From CAVYXK01 sp963708245 (GTDB taxonomy: Bacteria > Pseudomonadota > Alphaproteobacteria > Acetobacterales > Acetobacteraceae), in assembly GCA_963708245.1 (NCBI GenBank), contig OY970201.1, positions 558,001 to 622,000 of the forward strand: a stretch of 64,000 bases of DNA, given 5' to 3'. The notes beneath the pieces were generated by a model. It was not told where the DNA came from. It worked only from the letters and a program-made list of their open reading frames with translations, and did no database searches. Each line of letters starts with the position of its first letter. Position 1 is the first letter of the stretch. The position numbers and the translations under genes were made by a program. Positions 49,996 to 58,767 of the stretch are shown here, piece after piece.

Positions 49996-51807
49996 TCACA
50001 ACGGCAGCACCGGCAGCATCACCCGGCTCGGCCGTGCTGAATCGACAAACACCGTGTTCACCGCGACGCGAGTTCGCCGTGCAGCCCCCTCCGCCTCTCC
50101 CGTATTCGGGTTGACATCGAACTTTGGGAAGTTACTGGAGGAAATATCCAGCCTGATCCGGTGCCCGGCCAGGAACAGATTGGCAGTCGGGAATAGCGTG
50201 ATGTGGATATGCACCACCTCCCCTGGGCGGCGCAGACGCGGCTGCGACGGATCTTCCGAATAGCGCAGGCGCAGAATTCCGTCGGTCAGGTTCATCGCAT
50301 AGCCGCGCGGGTAATCGGGCGACGGCGGATGCACATCGATCAACTTAGCTGTGAAATCGGTGTCTGGCCCGTCGGTGGCGACGAACAACTCCGCCTCCAC
50401 AGGTCCGGCGATCTGCACCGGCTGCGGCAGTGGCTCGGTTTGGAACACCAGGATGTCGGGACGCGAGGCGAGCGGCAGATAGGGCGGCGCGCAGCCGAAG
50501 AACGCCGGCCCCTCCACTTGGTCGAACGTGCCGGCGGTTGCGACCGGCTCCAGGCTGGAGAACGCGCCGCCAATCGTCGGCACTGGTCGGCGCGGGTCGA
50601 AATCATACGCCAACTCCGCAGCCCCAGCCTCTGGCGCAGCCGGGTCAAGGCGTCCGTCCTCATGCAGGTGATACGCAACGAAATCGACCCCGGATGGCGG
50701 CCAGTCCGCCGCTTCGATCCAGCGCCCTCCGTGGTCCAGATGTCCTGCCGCCGTCCGCCGGCCGGAGCCGCCGCCCATCACGAACACGCGCACCGTCGGC
50801 TCATGCAGCGGCGCACCCTTGATCACGTGATCGAAGAAGCGCAGCCGATAGTTTCGCCAATCGCCGGCCCAGGAATCGAGTGGCGCGTCGGGGCCGAAAT
50901 CCACGTCGCCGAACACGCGATCGCTGCGATCCCCATGCGTCCACGGGCCGAGAATCAGTCGCTGATCCCCGCGCCCAGCACGCCGCAGGCCGGTGTAGTT
51001 GGACACCGCGGTCAGCGCATAAGGATCGAACCAGGAGGACATGTGCACGACGGCTGCCCGGCTGTACCGGTCGTACCAACCTTCAGCGCAGATGCCGAGC
51101 TGGCGCCAGAACTCGTCGAATGCTCCATGCCGCCACTGCTCGAACAGGTAAGCCTCGTAGTCTGGATGGTGGTGCAGGGGCGAATGACCCGGTCGCCAAG
51201 GCATGCGAGTGAACCATTCGCCGATGTCCTCCGCGGCCAGCGCTGCCGCCATCACCGGGTCGACCGCCGCCTCGGGCGAGACCTGGGCGTTGCGGAATGC
51301 CCACGTGGCTTGCTTCAGCTCGAACGTGCCCGACTGACGGATCCCCGAACGCCAGGAATTGGCGAAGCCGCCGCAATCCAACACCTGCGCAACCAACCCC
51401 GGCGGATCGAGGCAGCCCAGCGCCGCCTGGGTGTGCGCGGCGTAGGACAAGCCCATGGTGCAGATGCGGCCGTCGCACCAAGGTTGCCGTCGCAACCAGG
51501 CGCAGGTGTCGAATCCGTCCTCGCCGTCGGACAGGTATTTGACGAAGCGCCCCTCGGAGCAGTAACGGCCGCGTGTGTCCTGATAGACCACGGCATAGCC
51601 GTGCGCAGTGAAATACCCGGCCAGTGCGGCACGCTCCGCCGGTGTGCGGTCGGAAGCGGTGATCTCGCTGCGGCTGGCAACGTAGCGGCCGTACGGTGTG
51701 CGCTCCATGATCACCGGGAACCGGCCGGCGCCGTCGGGCAGATAGATGTCGGTGGCAAGGCGCACGCCGTCGCGCATCGCCACCGCGAAGGTTTCGGGCG
51801 CTATCAT
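49996..51807 (-). CDS. CocE/NonD family serine hydrolase
   Basis: A 603-residue X-Pro-dipeptidyl-peptidase-like hydrolase, the family of cocaine esterase and acylamino-ester hydrolases. Order: N-terminal AMRDGVRLATDIYLPDGAG, FPVIMERTPYGR, YQDTRGRYCSEGRFVKY, nucleophile elbow ICTMGLSYAAHTQ (Ser about residue 124), a helical cap, DPYALTAV and RLILGPWTHGDRSD (His), then the C-terminal jelly-roll domain with GPVEAELFVATDGPDTDFTAKL. No signal peptide is seen. Its ATG overlaps the stop of the creatininase gene (ATGA), so both are coupled. The natural ester or amide is unknown. Confidence 0.92.
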   Translation of the reverse strand: MIAPETFAVAMRDGVRLATDIYLPDGAGRFPVIMERTPYGRYVASRSEITASDRTPAERAALAGYFTAHGYAVVYQDTRGRYCSEGRFVKYLSDGEDGFDTCAWLRRQPWCDGRICTMGLSYAAHTQAALGCLDPPGLVAQVLDCGGFANSWRSGIRQSGTFELKQATWAFRNAQVSPEAAVDPVMAAALAAEDIGEWFTRMPWRPGHSPLHHHPDYEAYLFEQWRHGAFDEFWRQLGICAEGWYDRYSRAAVVHMSSWFDPYALTAVSNYTGLRRAGRGDQRLILGPWTHGDRSDRVFGDVDFGPDAPLDSWAGDWRNYRLRFFDHVIKGAPLHEPTVRVFVMGGGSGRRTAAGHLDHGGRWIEAADWPPSGVDFVAYHLHEDGRLDPAAPEAGAAELAYDFDPRRPVPTIGGAFSSLEPVATAGTFDQVEGPAFFGCAPPYLPLASRPDILVFQTEPLPQPVQIAGPVEAELFVATDGPDTDFTAKLIDVHPPSPDYPRGYAMNLTDGILRLRYSEDPSQPRLRRPGEVVHIHITLFPTANLFLAGHRIRLDISSSNFPKFDVNPNTGEAEGAARRTRVAVNTVFVDSARPSRVMLPVLPL

Positions 51808-52619
51808 GCGGCGCCGACGCGAAGCTGGGCGCCGGCAAAGTCGGCGAAGAATTTCGCCAGCGCCGCCACCGTGGCATCCAGGATCGTTGCCCCCGATTCC
51901 GCGGTGGCCGCCGCCGGGTCGCCGACATAACCCACGTCGCCGGCGACGAAGATCGCACCCCAGAAGGCACCGGCCGGGCGCAGCACGTCCGGCGCGTTGC
52001 CGGCGACATAGCAAGGCGTCAGCCGTGGCGGCAGGTCGCGGATCTTGGTGGCGATGAATGCTGCCTCCGCGGCCGGGCGCAGCGCGAGCTGCAGCGCTGT
52101 CTCGAAAGCGCAGGCATGGCCGACACCGCGCTGCGCGCCTGGCAGCACGTCCAGCCACTGCTCCTCGCCGGGCGAGAAGTAGTTGACGTAGCCGACCGCG
52201 AGGCCGCGCGCGCCCAGACCGGTGCACGCGGCAGCGAGCGGACCCTGGTTGCCGCCATGCCCATTGACGACCAGCAGCCGCTTGAAGCCGGTGCGGTGCA
52301 GGCTCTCCGCTACGTCCGTTACCATGCCGATGAACGTCTCGAGCGACAGCGTGATGGTGCCCGCCCAGGCGCGATGATGCGGTGAGAAACCGAAGGACGG
52401 AGGCGGTAGCACCAGTACATGCGGATCGGCGCAGCGCTCCGCCGCCAGCAGCGCCACACGATAAGCCGAGACCGAATCAGTATCGACCGGTAGATGATCA
52501 GCGTGCTGCTCGACCGAGCCCACCGTCAGCACCGGCAGCGCGCCGGCATCGCGTGCCGCGGCGATCTCGGCCCGGGTCAGCGCGCCCCAGTCATGGGTGC
52601 GGCGGAAATCGTCAGGCAT
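51804..52619 (-). CDS. Creatininase family amidohydrolase
   Basis: A 271-residue member of the creatininase/mycofactocin MftE superfamily, metal-dependent cyclic amidohydrolases. The metal site reads VGSVEQHADHLPVDTDS (Glu, His, Asp; residues about 34-50), VNGHGGNQG (His near 119) and GHACAFETAL (Glu). FSPHHRAWAGTITLS is a further conserved stretch. GGGGGATGAGCC lies before the ATG. Coupled to the CocE-type hydrolase downstream. Creatinine is only one possible substrate; many homologues act on formamides and lactams. Confidence 0.9.
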   Translation of the reverse strand: MPDDFRRTHDWGALTRAEIAAARDAGALPVLTVGSVEQHADHLPVDTDSVSAYRVALLAAERCADPHVLVLPPPSFGFSPHHRAWAGTITLSLETFIGMVTDVAESLHRTGFKRLLVVNGHGGNQGPLAAACTGLGARGLAVGYVNYFSPGEEQWLDVLPGAQRGVGHACAFETALQLALRPAAEAAFIATKIRDLPPRLTPCYVAGNAPDVLRPAGAFWGAIFVAGDVGYVGDPAAATAESGATILDATVAALAKFFADFAGAQLRVGAA

Positions 52620-52707
52620 GGCTCATCCCCCGTGTTATCGTCGCGGGGATGCTGCCACACCAGCTTTTGGCTCCCAACCCGCTGGGATGGGAGTGCCGCC
52701 GCCTTGG

Positions 52708-52887
52708 TCAGTAGTGGTACCAGCCCCAGCCGGGACCACCGAAGATGACCAACAATAGCAGGATGACAACGATCAGCCCGACCAGGCCGGCACCGCCGCC
52801 GCCGTAGTAATCGCGTCTATAGCCATAGTAGCCCCCACCGCCGAATATCAGCAGGATCAGCAGGATGAGGATCAGCAAGGTGAGCAT
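52708..52887 (-). CDS. Small glycine/tyrosine-rich two-segment membrane protein
   Basis: About 59 residues from MLTLLILILLILLIFGGGG, where GGAGG lies 6 bases before the second of two adjacent ATGs. Two hydrophobic segments (ILILLILLIFGG and VGLIVVILLLLVIFGG) flank a GGGGYYGYRRDYYGGGG loop, and the protein ends GWGWYHY. It resembles DUF3309-type small hydrophobic proteins common in alphaproteobacteria. The function is unknown; the strong segments argue for a real membrane peptide. Confidence 0.65.
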   Translation of the reverse strand: MLTLLILILLILLIFGGGGYYGYRRDYYGGGGAGLVGLIVVILLLLVIFGGPGWGWYHY

Positions 52888-52938
52888 CATGCCCCTCCAT
52901 TCGCGTGTCAGGCCGACAAATCGGGTAGAACGCGTCAC

Positions 52939-53288
52939 GATCGGCTCGGATTAGTGGCGATGGCGTGGCACGCGGCCTGATCCGGGTGCTTCCGGTGAAT
53001 CTCCACCAAACGTGATCTCGCTCGGCTTCTCCACCGCCGCGATCAGTCGACGGGTTACGGGCAATTCTTCAAAGAGAAGTGACTGCCCCGATCGAACTGC
53101 GCCATTCCAAGGGACGCACTGCGCGCAGATAAAGGACAAACACGGTAGCCGGCCGGCCATGCGGAACGAGCGCGACTATAGATGGGGAGCTTAGCGGGCG
53201 TCGTGGATCGGGTTGCGGCTCTGCCGATGTGGCGGCAAGCTGAGAGCCACATAGAGCCACATAAGGCTGGCAATCGGAGGAGGTTGGT
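52939..53288. other. 350-base gap with a 10-bp tandem duplication
   Basis: No gene or clear terminator seen. AGAGCCACAT occurs twice in tandem at 53243-53262. GACTATAGAT near 53172 could be a -10, with no matching -35. Confidence 0.5.
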
Positions 53289-53759
53289 GTGCCGGAACTG
53301 TCGGGGTTCGACCCATTGGCGCTGCCTGAAAGCAACGCCACGAGCTATCCGAAACCATACCGGGCCGCGAACCAGCAGCGCTGGAATCGGCGCCTCGGCG
53401 ATCACGCGAAACTAACCAATTATGGCGTGAATCTCACGCGGATCGTTCCCAGCGGTCAATCCTCGCATCGCCACGCGCACTCGCGACAGGACGAGTTCAT
53501 TTACGTCCTGCAGGGCGAGGTTGAACTTGAAACCAATGCCGGCGTGGAGGTGCTGCGTGCCGGCATGTGCGCCGGCTTCCCGGCCGGGACCGACAATGCC
53601 CATCGGTTCGTCAACCGATCCGCCCAGGACGTTCTTCTGCTCGTCATCGGCGACCGCACCGCCGGTGACGAGGTGAGCTATCCCGATATCGACATGCATG
53701 GCCGCATGGGACCGGACGGCAGGTACACATTCACCCACAAGGACGGAACCCCTTACTGA
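53289..53759 (+). CDS. Cupin-domain protein
   Basis: A 156-residue small cupin starting at GTG with GGAGGAGG 6 bases upstream. Motif 1 is SSHRHAHSRQDEFIYVLQGEVELE (two His, a Gln, a Glu, residues about 58-80) and motif 2 is AGFPAGTDNAHRFVNRS (His about 102). The C-terminus SYPDIDMHGRMGPDGRYTFTHKDGTPY is seen in many single-domain cupins. A metal-binding sensor or enzyme role is likely but unspecified. It precedes an M20 amidohydrolase by 72 bases. Confidence 0.85.
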   Translation: MPELSGFDPLALPESNATSYPKPYRAANQQRWNRRLGDHAKLTNYGVNLTRIVPSGQSSHRHAHSRQDEFIYVLQGEVELETNAGVEVLRAGMCAGFPAGTDNAHRFVNRSAQDVLLLVIGDRTAGDEVSYPDIDMHGRMGPDGRYTFTHKDGTPY

Positions 53760-53831
53760 ACGCCCGGCGACCTTGTCGCCAGCAGCAGCCTGCCGCATGG
53801 TCCGCGCCTCACCAGCGCGAGCGACGACCCC

Positions 53832-55025
53832 ATGCCCCCTGCCCTCCTTAACGACCCCGAGACCGCAATCCGCGAAGCGACGCAACGCATCGAGCCCGAA
53901 CTGATCGAGATCCGTCGCGATATCCACGCGCATCCCGAGCTTGCTTTCGAGGAAGTACGCACCGCCGGCGTGGTCACGCGCGAGCTTACACGGCTCGGCA
54001 TTCCGCATCAGAGCGGAGTCGCCAAGACCGGCGTGGTGGGCCTGATCGAAGGTGGCAGGCCGGGGCCCGTGCTCGCCATACGCGCCGATATGGACGCGCT
54101 GCCTATCGAAGAGCGGACCGGCCTTCCCTTCGCCAGCACTGTGCCTGGCCTGATGCATGCCTGCGGACACGACATCCACACCACCACGCTGCTCGGGGTT
54201 GCTTCCGTGCTGCACGAGCTGGCACCCCAACTCGCCGGTACGGTGAAGCTGATTTTCCAGCCGGCCGAGGAAGCAATCGGCGGGATGCGGGAGATGATCG
54301 CCGCTGGTGTGATGAAGGATCCGGACATCACCTACGCGCTCGGCTTCCACAACCATCCGAACCTGCCGGCCGGGCGCTTCGGTTTCGTACGTGGCCCGGC
54401 GCTTGCCGCCGCCGACGGGTTCGAGATCGTCGTGCGCGGGCGGTCGGGTCATGCGGCCCATCCCCACAACGCGGTCGATCCGATCGTCGCAGCGGCGAAT
54501 TTGGTGGTGCAACTCCAGACCGTCGTCTCGCGCGAGGTACCGCCGATGCGGCCGGCCGTGGTAACGGTGGGCGCGATCCACGGAGGCACGGTGCGCAACA
54601 TCATCCCCGATGAGGTGCGGTTGCTGGGGACGGTGCGTACCTTGCATCCAGAGGTGCGCGATCTCGCGGAACAGGCGATCCGCCGGCTCTGCGCCGGTAT
54701 TGAAGAGGGCATGCGGGTTGGTTGCGAGCTGATTGAATATCGCCGAGGCGTGCCGCCGCTGGTGAACGACGACCGTGTGATCGACCCGACGGTTGCGGCG
54801 GTGCGCAAGCAGTTGGGCGATGTGATCGAAGAGGGACAGCCGGTCCTCGGCGCCGAGGACTTCGCTCTGATGGCGGAGCTTGTTCCGAGCTTCCAGTTGC
54901 GCATCGGCTCCGGCCAGCCGGGACGGAAGGACCGGCTGCACAACTCCGCCTATCAGCCGGATGAACGCTGCATCGGCTTGGGCGTGCAGGCAGTGGCACG
55001 CGCGGCGCTCGAAATCCTGTCGTGA
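53832..55025 (+). CDS. M20 family amidohydrolase (hippurate hydrolase-like)
   Basis: A 397-residue zinc peptidase of the M20D group (hippurate/N-acyl-amino acid amidohydrolase). Metal ligands: IRADMDALPIEE (near residue 80), PGLMHACGHDIHTTTLL (His and Asp, about 113), FQPAEEAIGGM (Glu) and LGFHNHPNLP (His about 172), with the closing GAEDFALM (Glu). The internal dimerisation domain VRGRSGHAAHPHNAVDP is intact. The stop and the next gene's GTG overlap (GTGA), so it is coupled to the ketopantoate-reductase-like gene. Substrate not fixed. Confidence 0.93.
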   Translation: MPPALLNDPETAIREATQRIEPELIEIRRDIHAHPELAFEEVRTAGVVTRELTRLGIPHQSGVAKTGVVGLIEGGRPGPVLAIRADMDALPIEERTGLPFASTVPGLMHACGHDIHTTTLLGVASVLHELAPQLAGTVKLIFQPAEEAIGGMREMIAAGVMKDPDITYALGFHNHPNLPAGRFGFVRGPALAAADGFEIVVRGRSGHAAHPHNAVDPIVAAANLVVQLQTVVSREVPPMRPAVVTVGAIHGGTVRNIIPDEVRLLGTVRTLHPEVRDLAEQAIRRLCAGIEEGMRVGCELIEYRRGVPPLVNDDRVIDPTVAAVRKQLGDVIEEGQPVLGAEDFALMAELVPSFQLRIGSGQPGRKDRLHNSAYQPDERCIGLGVQAVARAALEILS

Positions 55026-56011
55026 GGCTTTGCGTTTTCGGCGCCGGTGCGATCGGCGGCTGGCTGGCTGGGGTACTTGCCGAAAGCGACGCTGAGGTCT
55101 CGGTCGTTGCTCGCGGGCCGCATCTGGCGGCAATTCGCGCTGACGGTCTGATTGTGGAGACCGCTTCCCGCACGATCCGGGCGAAAGTGGCCGCGAGCGA
55201 CCAGCCGTCCGAGCTCGGCCGACAGGACGCGGTGATCGTCACCGTGAAGGCGCCGTCGCTACCCGCGGTCGCGGCTGCCATTACGCCGTTGCTCGGGCCG
55301 GAGACGAGCGTTGCGTTCGTGATGAACGGAATTCCCTGGTGGTATTTCTATGCGCATGGCGGGCCGTTGGATGGCACGCGGCTTGGGCGGCTAGATCCAG
55401 GCGATGGGATGTGGCGGGCGGTCGGACCGCAGCGCGCAATCGGTGGCATTGCCTGGCCGGCAAGCTCGGTGCCCGCGCCCGGCGTGGTGCGGATGGTCAG
55501 TGGCGAAACGCTGGGCGTGACGTTCGGCGAGCCGGACCGCAGCATCTCGCCGCGGGTGGAGGCGTTGGCTGCAGCATTCCGGGCGGCCGGTCTGACCGCT
55601 GCCGTCAGCGAGCAAGTCCGCGACCTGATTTGGCAGAAGCTGATCTTCAACCTCAGCGCCGGGCCGATGTGCGTGCTGACGCAATCGCCGGTACGGGAAA
55701 CGCATGAGGAACCGGTGCTGGTCGAGACCTCGCGTCGCGTCCTGGCCGAGGCCGAGGCGCTGGCTCGCGCCATGGGCCGTTCACCGGTGGTGGATGTCGA
55801 GCGGACAGTGGCGACCAACATGAAGCTTGGACACCGGCCGAGCATCCTGCAGGACCTGCTGGCGGGCCGGCCGATGGAGATCGACGCGCTCTACAGCGTG
55901 CCGCTGGAGATGGCGCGGATGGTGGACGTGCCGACGCCGACGCTCGACCTGCTGGTGTCACTGATCAAGGTGCGGGCGCGGGCAGCCGGGCTTTACGGGC
56001 CCGCACCATGA
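55022..56011 (+). CDS. Ketopantoate reductase family protein
   Basis: A 329-residue NADPH-dependent 2-hydroxyacid dehydrogenase-like protein of the ketopantoate reductase family (PanE). It starts at GTG overlapping the M20 stop. The nucleotide loop CVFGAGAIGGWLAGVLAE opens the protein; AVIVTVKAPSLPAVAA, FVMNGIPWW (conserved Asn/Gly), LIWQKLIFNLSAGPMCVLT (Lys in motif 3) and RPMEIDALYSVPLEMA (Glu/Asp) follow. WYFYAHGGPLDGTRL differs from true PanE, so another 2-oxoacid is likely. Symbol withheld for that reason. Confidence 0.88.
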   Translation: MRLCVFGAGAIGGWLAGVLAESDAEVSVVARGPHLAAIRADGLIVETASRTIRAKVAASDQPSELGRQDAVIVTVKAPSLPAVAAAITPLLGPETSVAFVMNGIPWWYFYAHGGPLDGTRLGRLDPGDGMWRAVGPQRAIGGIAWPASSVPAPGVVRMVSGETLGVTFGEPDRSISPRVEALAAAFRAAGLTAAVSEQVRDLIWQKLIFNLSAGPMCVLTQSPVRETHEEPVLVETSRRVLAEAEALARAMGRSPVVDVERTVATNMKLGHRPSILQDLLAGRPMEIDALYSVPLEMARMVDVPTPTLDLLVSLIKVRARAAGLYGPAP

Positions 56012-56023
56012 AGTGGTGCTGAG

Positions 56024-56449
56024 CTACGCCGTCAGACCGTGAGCACTCATGAACTTCTGCAGCATCCCCGCCACATCGGCCGTCTGCGCTGGCAACTGGC
56101 CGTTGGGCGTTACGTGGTCCATCGCCTTGGGAAGTGCTTCCGCAAGGACTTTCAGGATGGCGTCGGGGGTTGTGCCGGCCTGCGTGGCCCAACCCTGGAC
56201 TTCGTCGGAAGAGAAGACCTGGCCCAACTGATCCGGCGAGATCGCTTGATTCGGGCTGTTTGCGACCCACGACTGCGCATGCTGGCCAAATCCCGCTGCC
56301 TCGAATCGGGACACAACCGCGGCCACGCCGCTCGTCCCTCCCGAATTGCTGGCCACGATCTGGTGGATGATCCCGGCAATTGCCGAAGGCTGCGAGCCCG
56401 ACTGGCTGCTCAGAATATTGCCGACAAGCTGTCCTAGTAACCCGCTCAT
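56024..56449 (-). CDS. YidB family (DUF937) protein
   Basis: A 141-residue protein of YidB/DUF937 type. The start MSGLLGQLVGNILSSQSGS has GGGGAGAG 7 bases upstream. Conserved parts: FEAAGFGQHAQSWVANSPNQAISPDQLGQV in the middle and AGTTPDAILKVLAEALPKAMDHVTPNGQLP before the end. The family is periplasmic or cytosolic of unknown role. It converges on the preceding gene with 12 bases between stops. Confidence 0.9.
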   Translation of the reverse strand: MSGLLGQLVGNILSSQSGSQPSAIAGIIHQIVASNSGGTSGVAAVVSRFEAAGFGQHAQSWVANSPNQAISPDQLGQVFSSDEVQGWATQAGTTPDAILKVLAEALPKAMDHVTPNGQLPAQTADVAGMLQKFMSAHGLTA

Positions 56450-56690
56450 TCTGGTCTCTCCCCACTTAGTTTCAGACATTATAGCCAAAACGAGCCCTCC
56501 GCGACGAACCTCACGGATTAGTGATAATGTTCGCTATCGCAATCTGATCACGATGATATCGTAGACGGATCATTTGAGACCGAATGGGCTTGACTTGCGA
56601 CGGCGCTGAGCCGGAGATCAGCGAGGTGTGGCTGCGGGGCGGCGAGCCCCGAGGGCCACGGACGAAGCAAAAAGAGGAGACAGGGGTCCC

Positions 56691-57170
56691 ATGAAGCCTC
56701 GCCTAATGATGCTACTGTTCGGGTCTGCAATGCTATTGTCCCATGTTGCGCAGGCGGCGACGACCGTGACCGCCACGTGCAAAGATGGAACGACTTTCTC
56801 CGGCCCGTCGCGCAGTGGCGCATGCAAGGGTCACCAAGGTGTGCAGACCTGGGGCACGGCGGCGCCCGCAGGCGCGGCGGCGACCGGCAGCACCCCGGCC
56901 GCGACCGGCAGCACCGCGGCCGCAACGACGAGTCAGACGCCGGCTGCAGCAGCCCAGCGATCCACCACGGCGGCTGCCGCGCAGCCGCCCACGTCCGCGA
57001 AGTCTGGGGTGCCGGGACCCGGGCAAGTGTGGGTCAATAGTTCGTCGAAGGTTTACCACTGCGCCGGAAGCAAATGGTACGGTAAGACCAAGAGCGGCAA
57101 GTATATGTCGGAAGCCGACGCAAAGGCCCAGGGCTTCCATCCAGATGGCGGCAAAGCCTGCTCGGCTTAA
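56691..57170 (+). CDS. Secreted DUF3761-like protein with Ala/Thr-rich linker
   Basis: A 159-residue exported protein. The signal peptide MKPRLMMLLFGSAMLLSHVAQA ends near AQA|A (about residue 22). The CKDGTTFSGPSRSGACKGHQGV block resembles DUF3761. A low-complexity linker rich in Ala/Thr/Ser (about residues 60-110) follows, then VWVNSSSKVYHCAGSKWYGK and GKYMSEADAKAQGFHPDGGKACS, a second small domain common in alphaproteobacterial secreted proteins. The function is unknown. AGGGG lies 4 bases before the ATG. Confidence 0.85.
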   Translation: MKPRLMMLLFGSAMLLSHVAQAATTVTATCKDGTTFSGPSRSGACKGHQGVQTWGTAAPAGAAATGSTPAATGSTAAATTSQTPAAAAQRSTTAAAAQPPTSAKSGVPGPGQVWVNSSSKVYHCAGSKWYGKTKSGKYMSEADAKAQGFHPDGGKACSA

Positions 57171-57226
57171 TCTGCGACGGCGGCTAGCGCATCCGATCTT
57201 CCGCGCGCGCACCGCGGTGCTGGGTA

Positions 57227-57775
57227 TCAAGGCAGCGGATGCGCCGGTTCTGACCAAGGTGCGGGCGCGGGCGGCGGGATTGTCTCAGGTGTAACCGGCA
57301 GCGCCGTCTGGCCCAGCACCCAGCCTTCCCAGCGCCGTATCCAGGGATCGTCGGGCGCGGTGTCGGGGCGGTTGCCGGCCAGCACGTTGAGCATGCATAG
57401 CAGGCCGAGGACGCAGTCGAACCGGTCCTCGCCGGCCTGGCCGGCAGCGAAACCGGTTTCAATGGCAACCGCCAGCTCAGGTTCCGGTTGGGCGCAGAGC
57501 CGCGCCATCGCATCGCGGAGCCCGCCGCGAGCGCTGCGCGGTCCGTCTGTCGGCGCTTGCTGCCGGACAATTTCAGGCCGAGATGGCGCAGCGCATCGGC
57601 CGGATAGGTCTCTCGGCCACGGCGATTGCACCGGGCGCGAGGAGGGCGCGGAACGGACCTTCGAACGGCCACAGCCGGATGTCCTCGCCGGCGGCGAGCG
57701 CGGGCAGCAACATCTCGCGCCAGCCGGCGATGGTGACGCCGTCCTGCGCGCCGAGCGCGAGACCGACCTGCCACG
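57227..57775 (-). pseudogene. DUF429 gene remnant with two frameshifts
   Basis: Three reading frames are needed to recover a DUF429-type protein. The first, HVAWQVGLALGAQDGVTIAGWR to LLAPGAIAVAE, lies near 57775-57612. The second, TYPADALRHLGLKLSGSKRR, follows an extra GA (GAGAGACC for GAGACC) near 57610. The third, LRDAMARLCAQPEPELAVAIE to the C-terminal WIRRWEGWVLGQTALPV, is in frame to 57227. The N-terminal half of the family is missing beyond 57775, so it is also truncated. Long overlapping ORFs here in other frames are compositional and not genes. Confidence 0.75.
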
Positions 57776-57845
57776 CGACATGTTCCCCTGGTCGTGTCCC
57801 TGGTCATTCGATCAGGCGATCGACGAGGTGTTCTGGTCGGACTAA
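57758..57845 (+). pseudogene. Possible DUF29 C-terminal remnant
   Basis: About 28 codons, ETDLPRDMFPWSCPW then SFDQAIDEVFWSD and TAA. The pattern LP-x3-FP-x-SCPW-x-x-DQ-x-x-D resembles the C-terminus of DUF29 proteins. The preceding part is missing, and the neighbour on the other strand is the truncated DUF429 gene, so this looks like a junction of two decayed genes. Short match, so tentative. Confidence 0.4.
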
Positions 57846-57907
57846 TACTGGCCGCCCGAGAGAGCGACGCTCATTGGGAGGCGCCACGAATTCCGCGGCT
57901 CGAATGG

Positions 57908-57927
57908 ATTCCTGCTTTCGCAGGAAT
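57908..57927 (+). repeat. Perfect 8-bp stem hairpin, REP-type
   Basis: ATTCCTGC and GCAGGAAT around a TTTC loop. The pattern is a common intergenic repeat; no T-run makes it an unlikely terminator. Confidence 0.5.
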
Positions 57928-58004
57928 TACGAGAGAAGCATCCTCTGCGTAGACGGTGGTCCCGCGAGGTGCCGCTGATGCGTCGGGCGCGGCGGTTGGA
58001 TGTA

Positions 58005-58736
58005 TCAGGGGTAACTGGGAGTGCCGGCGTGGTGCGCGGACTCCACCAGTGTCGCGATTCGCTCGAGCCGCTTGTCGCGCAGGCCAAGAGACCGGAGGTG
58101 CTCGAGTGTCTCGCGCAAATAATCCGTACTCGAGCCAAGCACCCCGCGAGCGCCAACCAGCCGTGCCGCCACATCTCTGTCGCTAAGCCCGGTGACGTAG
58201 CGTTCGTGTCGCGGATTGGCGGTGAAGGCGATGGCGCGCACCACTCCCTCCGATGTCGCAACGTTTACCCACCGCGGCAGGTAGGCGTAGGCGAACATCT
58301 CCCGCCGCCACACCAGCAGCAGTTCGTCGCGGGCCTCGGCGGCGGTGATGCGAAACGCGATGCCGTGGCAGGCGCCGCCGTGGACCAGCCCCAGCATCAG
58401 ACCGGGGCGCTCTGGCGAGCCACGCCCCGACAGCAGCCAGAAGCAGAACTGACGGTGCCAGCCATGCAGCAGCCCGGTGTGCCGGCCCGCCACGCGGATC
58501 GCCGGATTCCACATTAGCGAGCCATAGGCGAACAGCCACGCATCCCCGGCCGCGTCGTGCGTCGCCAGCATGGCATCGAGCGATGCTTCGATCTCGGCGT
58601 CGCTGCGCCCCGTCATCCCGGGCCGCAGATTGGCGCGCACCCGGGCGAGCAGCGAGCCGTCGCGCAGCCCCTCCCGCGTGATGACGATGCGTCCGGCGGT
58701 GTCGGGCTGATCGTGCGGCCGGTCCGGCGCCGTCAT
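58005..58736 (-). CDS. chaC: ChaC-type gamma-glutamylcyclotransferase
   Basis: A 243-residue glutathione-specific gamma-glutamylcyclotransferase that cleaves glutathione to 5-oxoproline and Cys-Gly. The substrate loop WLFAYGSLMWNPAIR (YGSL, about residue 71) and LLHGWHRQFCFW are typical. LVHGGACHGIAFRI holds the strand and LLLVWRREMFAYAYLPRWV a conserved helix; the catalytic Glu is expected in WRREMFAY. An N-terminal tail of about 60 residues precedes the domain. It starts 31 bases after the GH15 stop on the same strand. Confidence 0.92.
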   Translation of the reverse strand: MTAPDRPHDQPDTAGRIVITREGLRDGSLLARVRANLRPGMTGRSDAEIEASLDAMLATHDAAGDAWLFAYGSLMWNPAIRVAGRHTGLLHGWHRQFCFWLLSGRGSPERPGLMLGLVHGGACHGIAFRITAAEARDELLLVWRREMFAYAYLPRWVNVATSEGVVRAIAFTANPRHERYVTGLSDRDVAARLVGARGVLGSSTDYLRETLEHLRSLGLRDKRLERIATLVESAHHAGTPSYP

Positions 58737-58767
58737 AGCTGGAGTATCGGGCGGCCCGACGGCCCTA

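Noticed and set aside
57184..57807. A 207-codon open frame around the DUF429 remnant
   Set aside because: It mixes frames; only short stretches match the family, as expected of a decayed gene.
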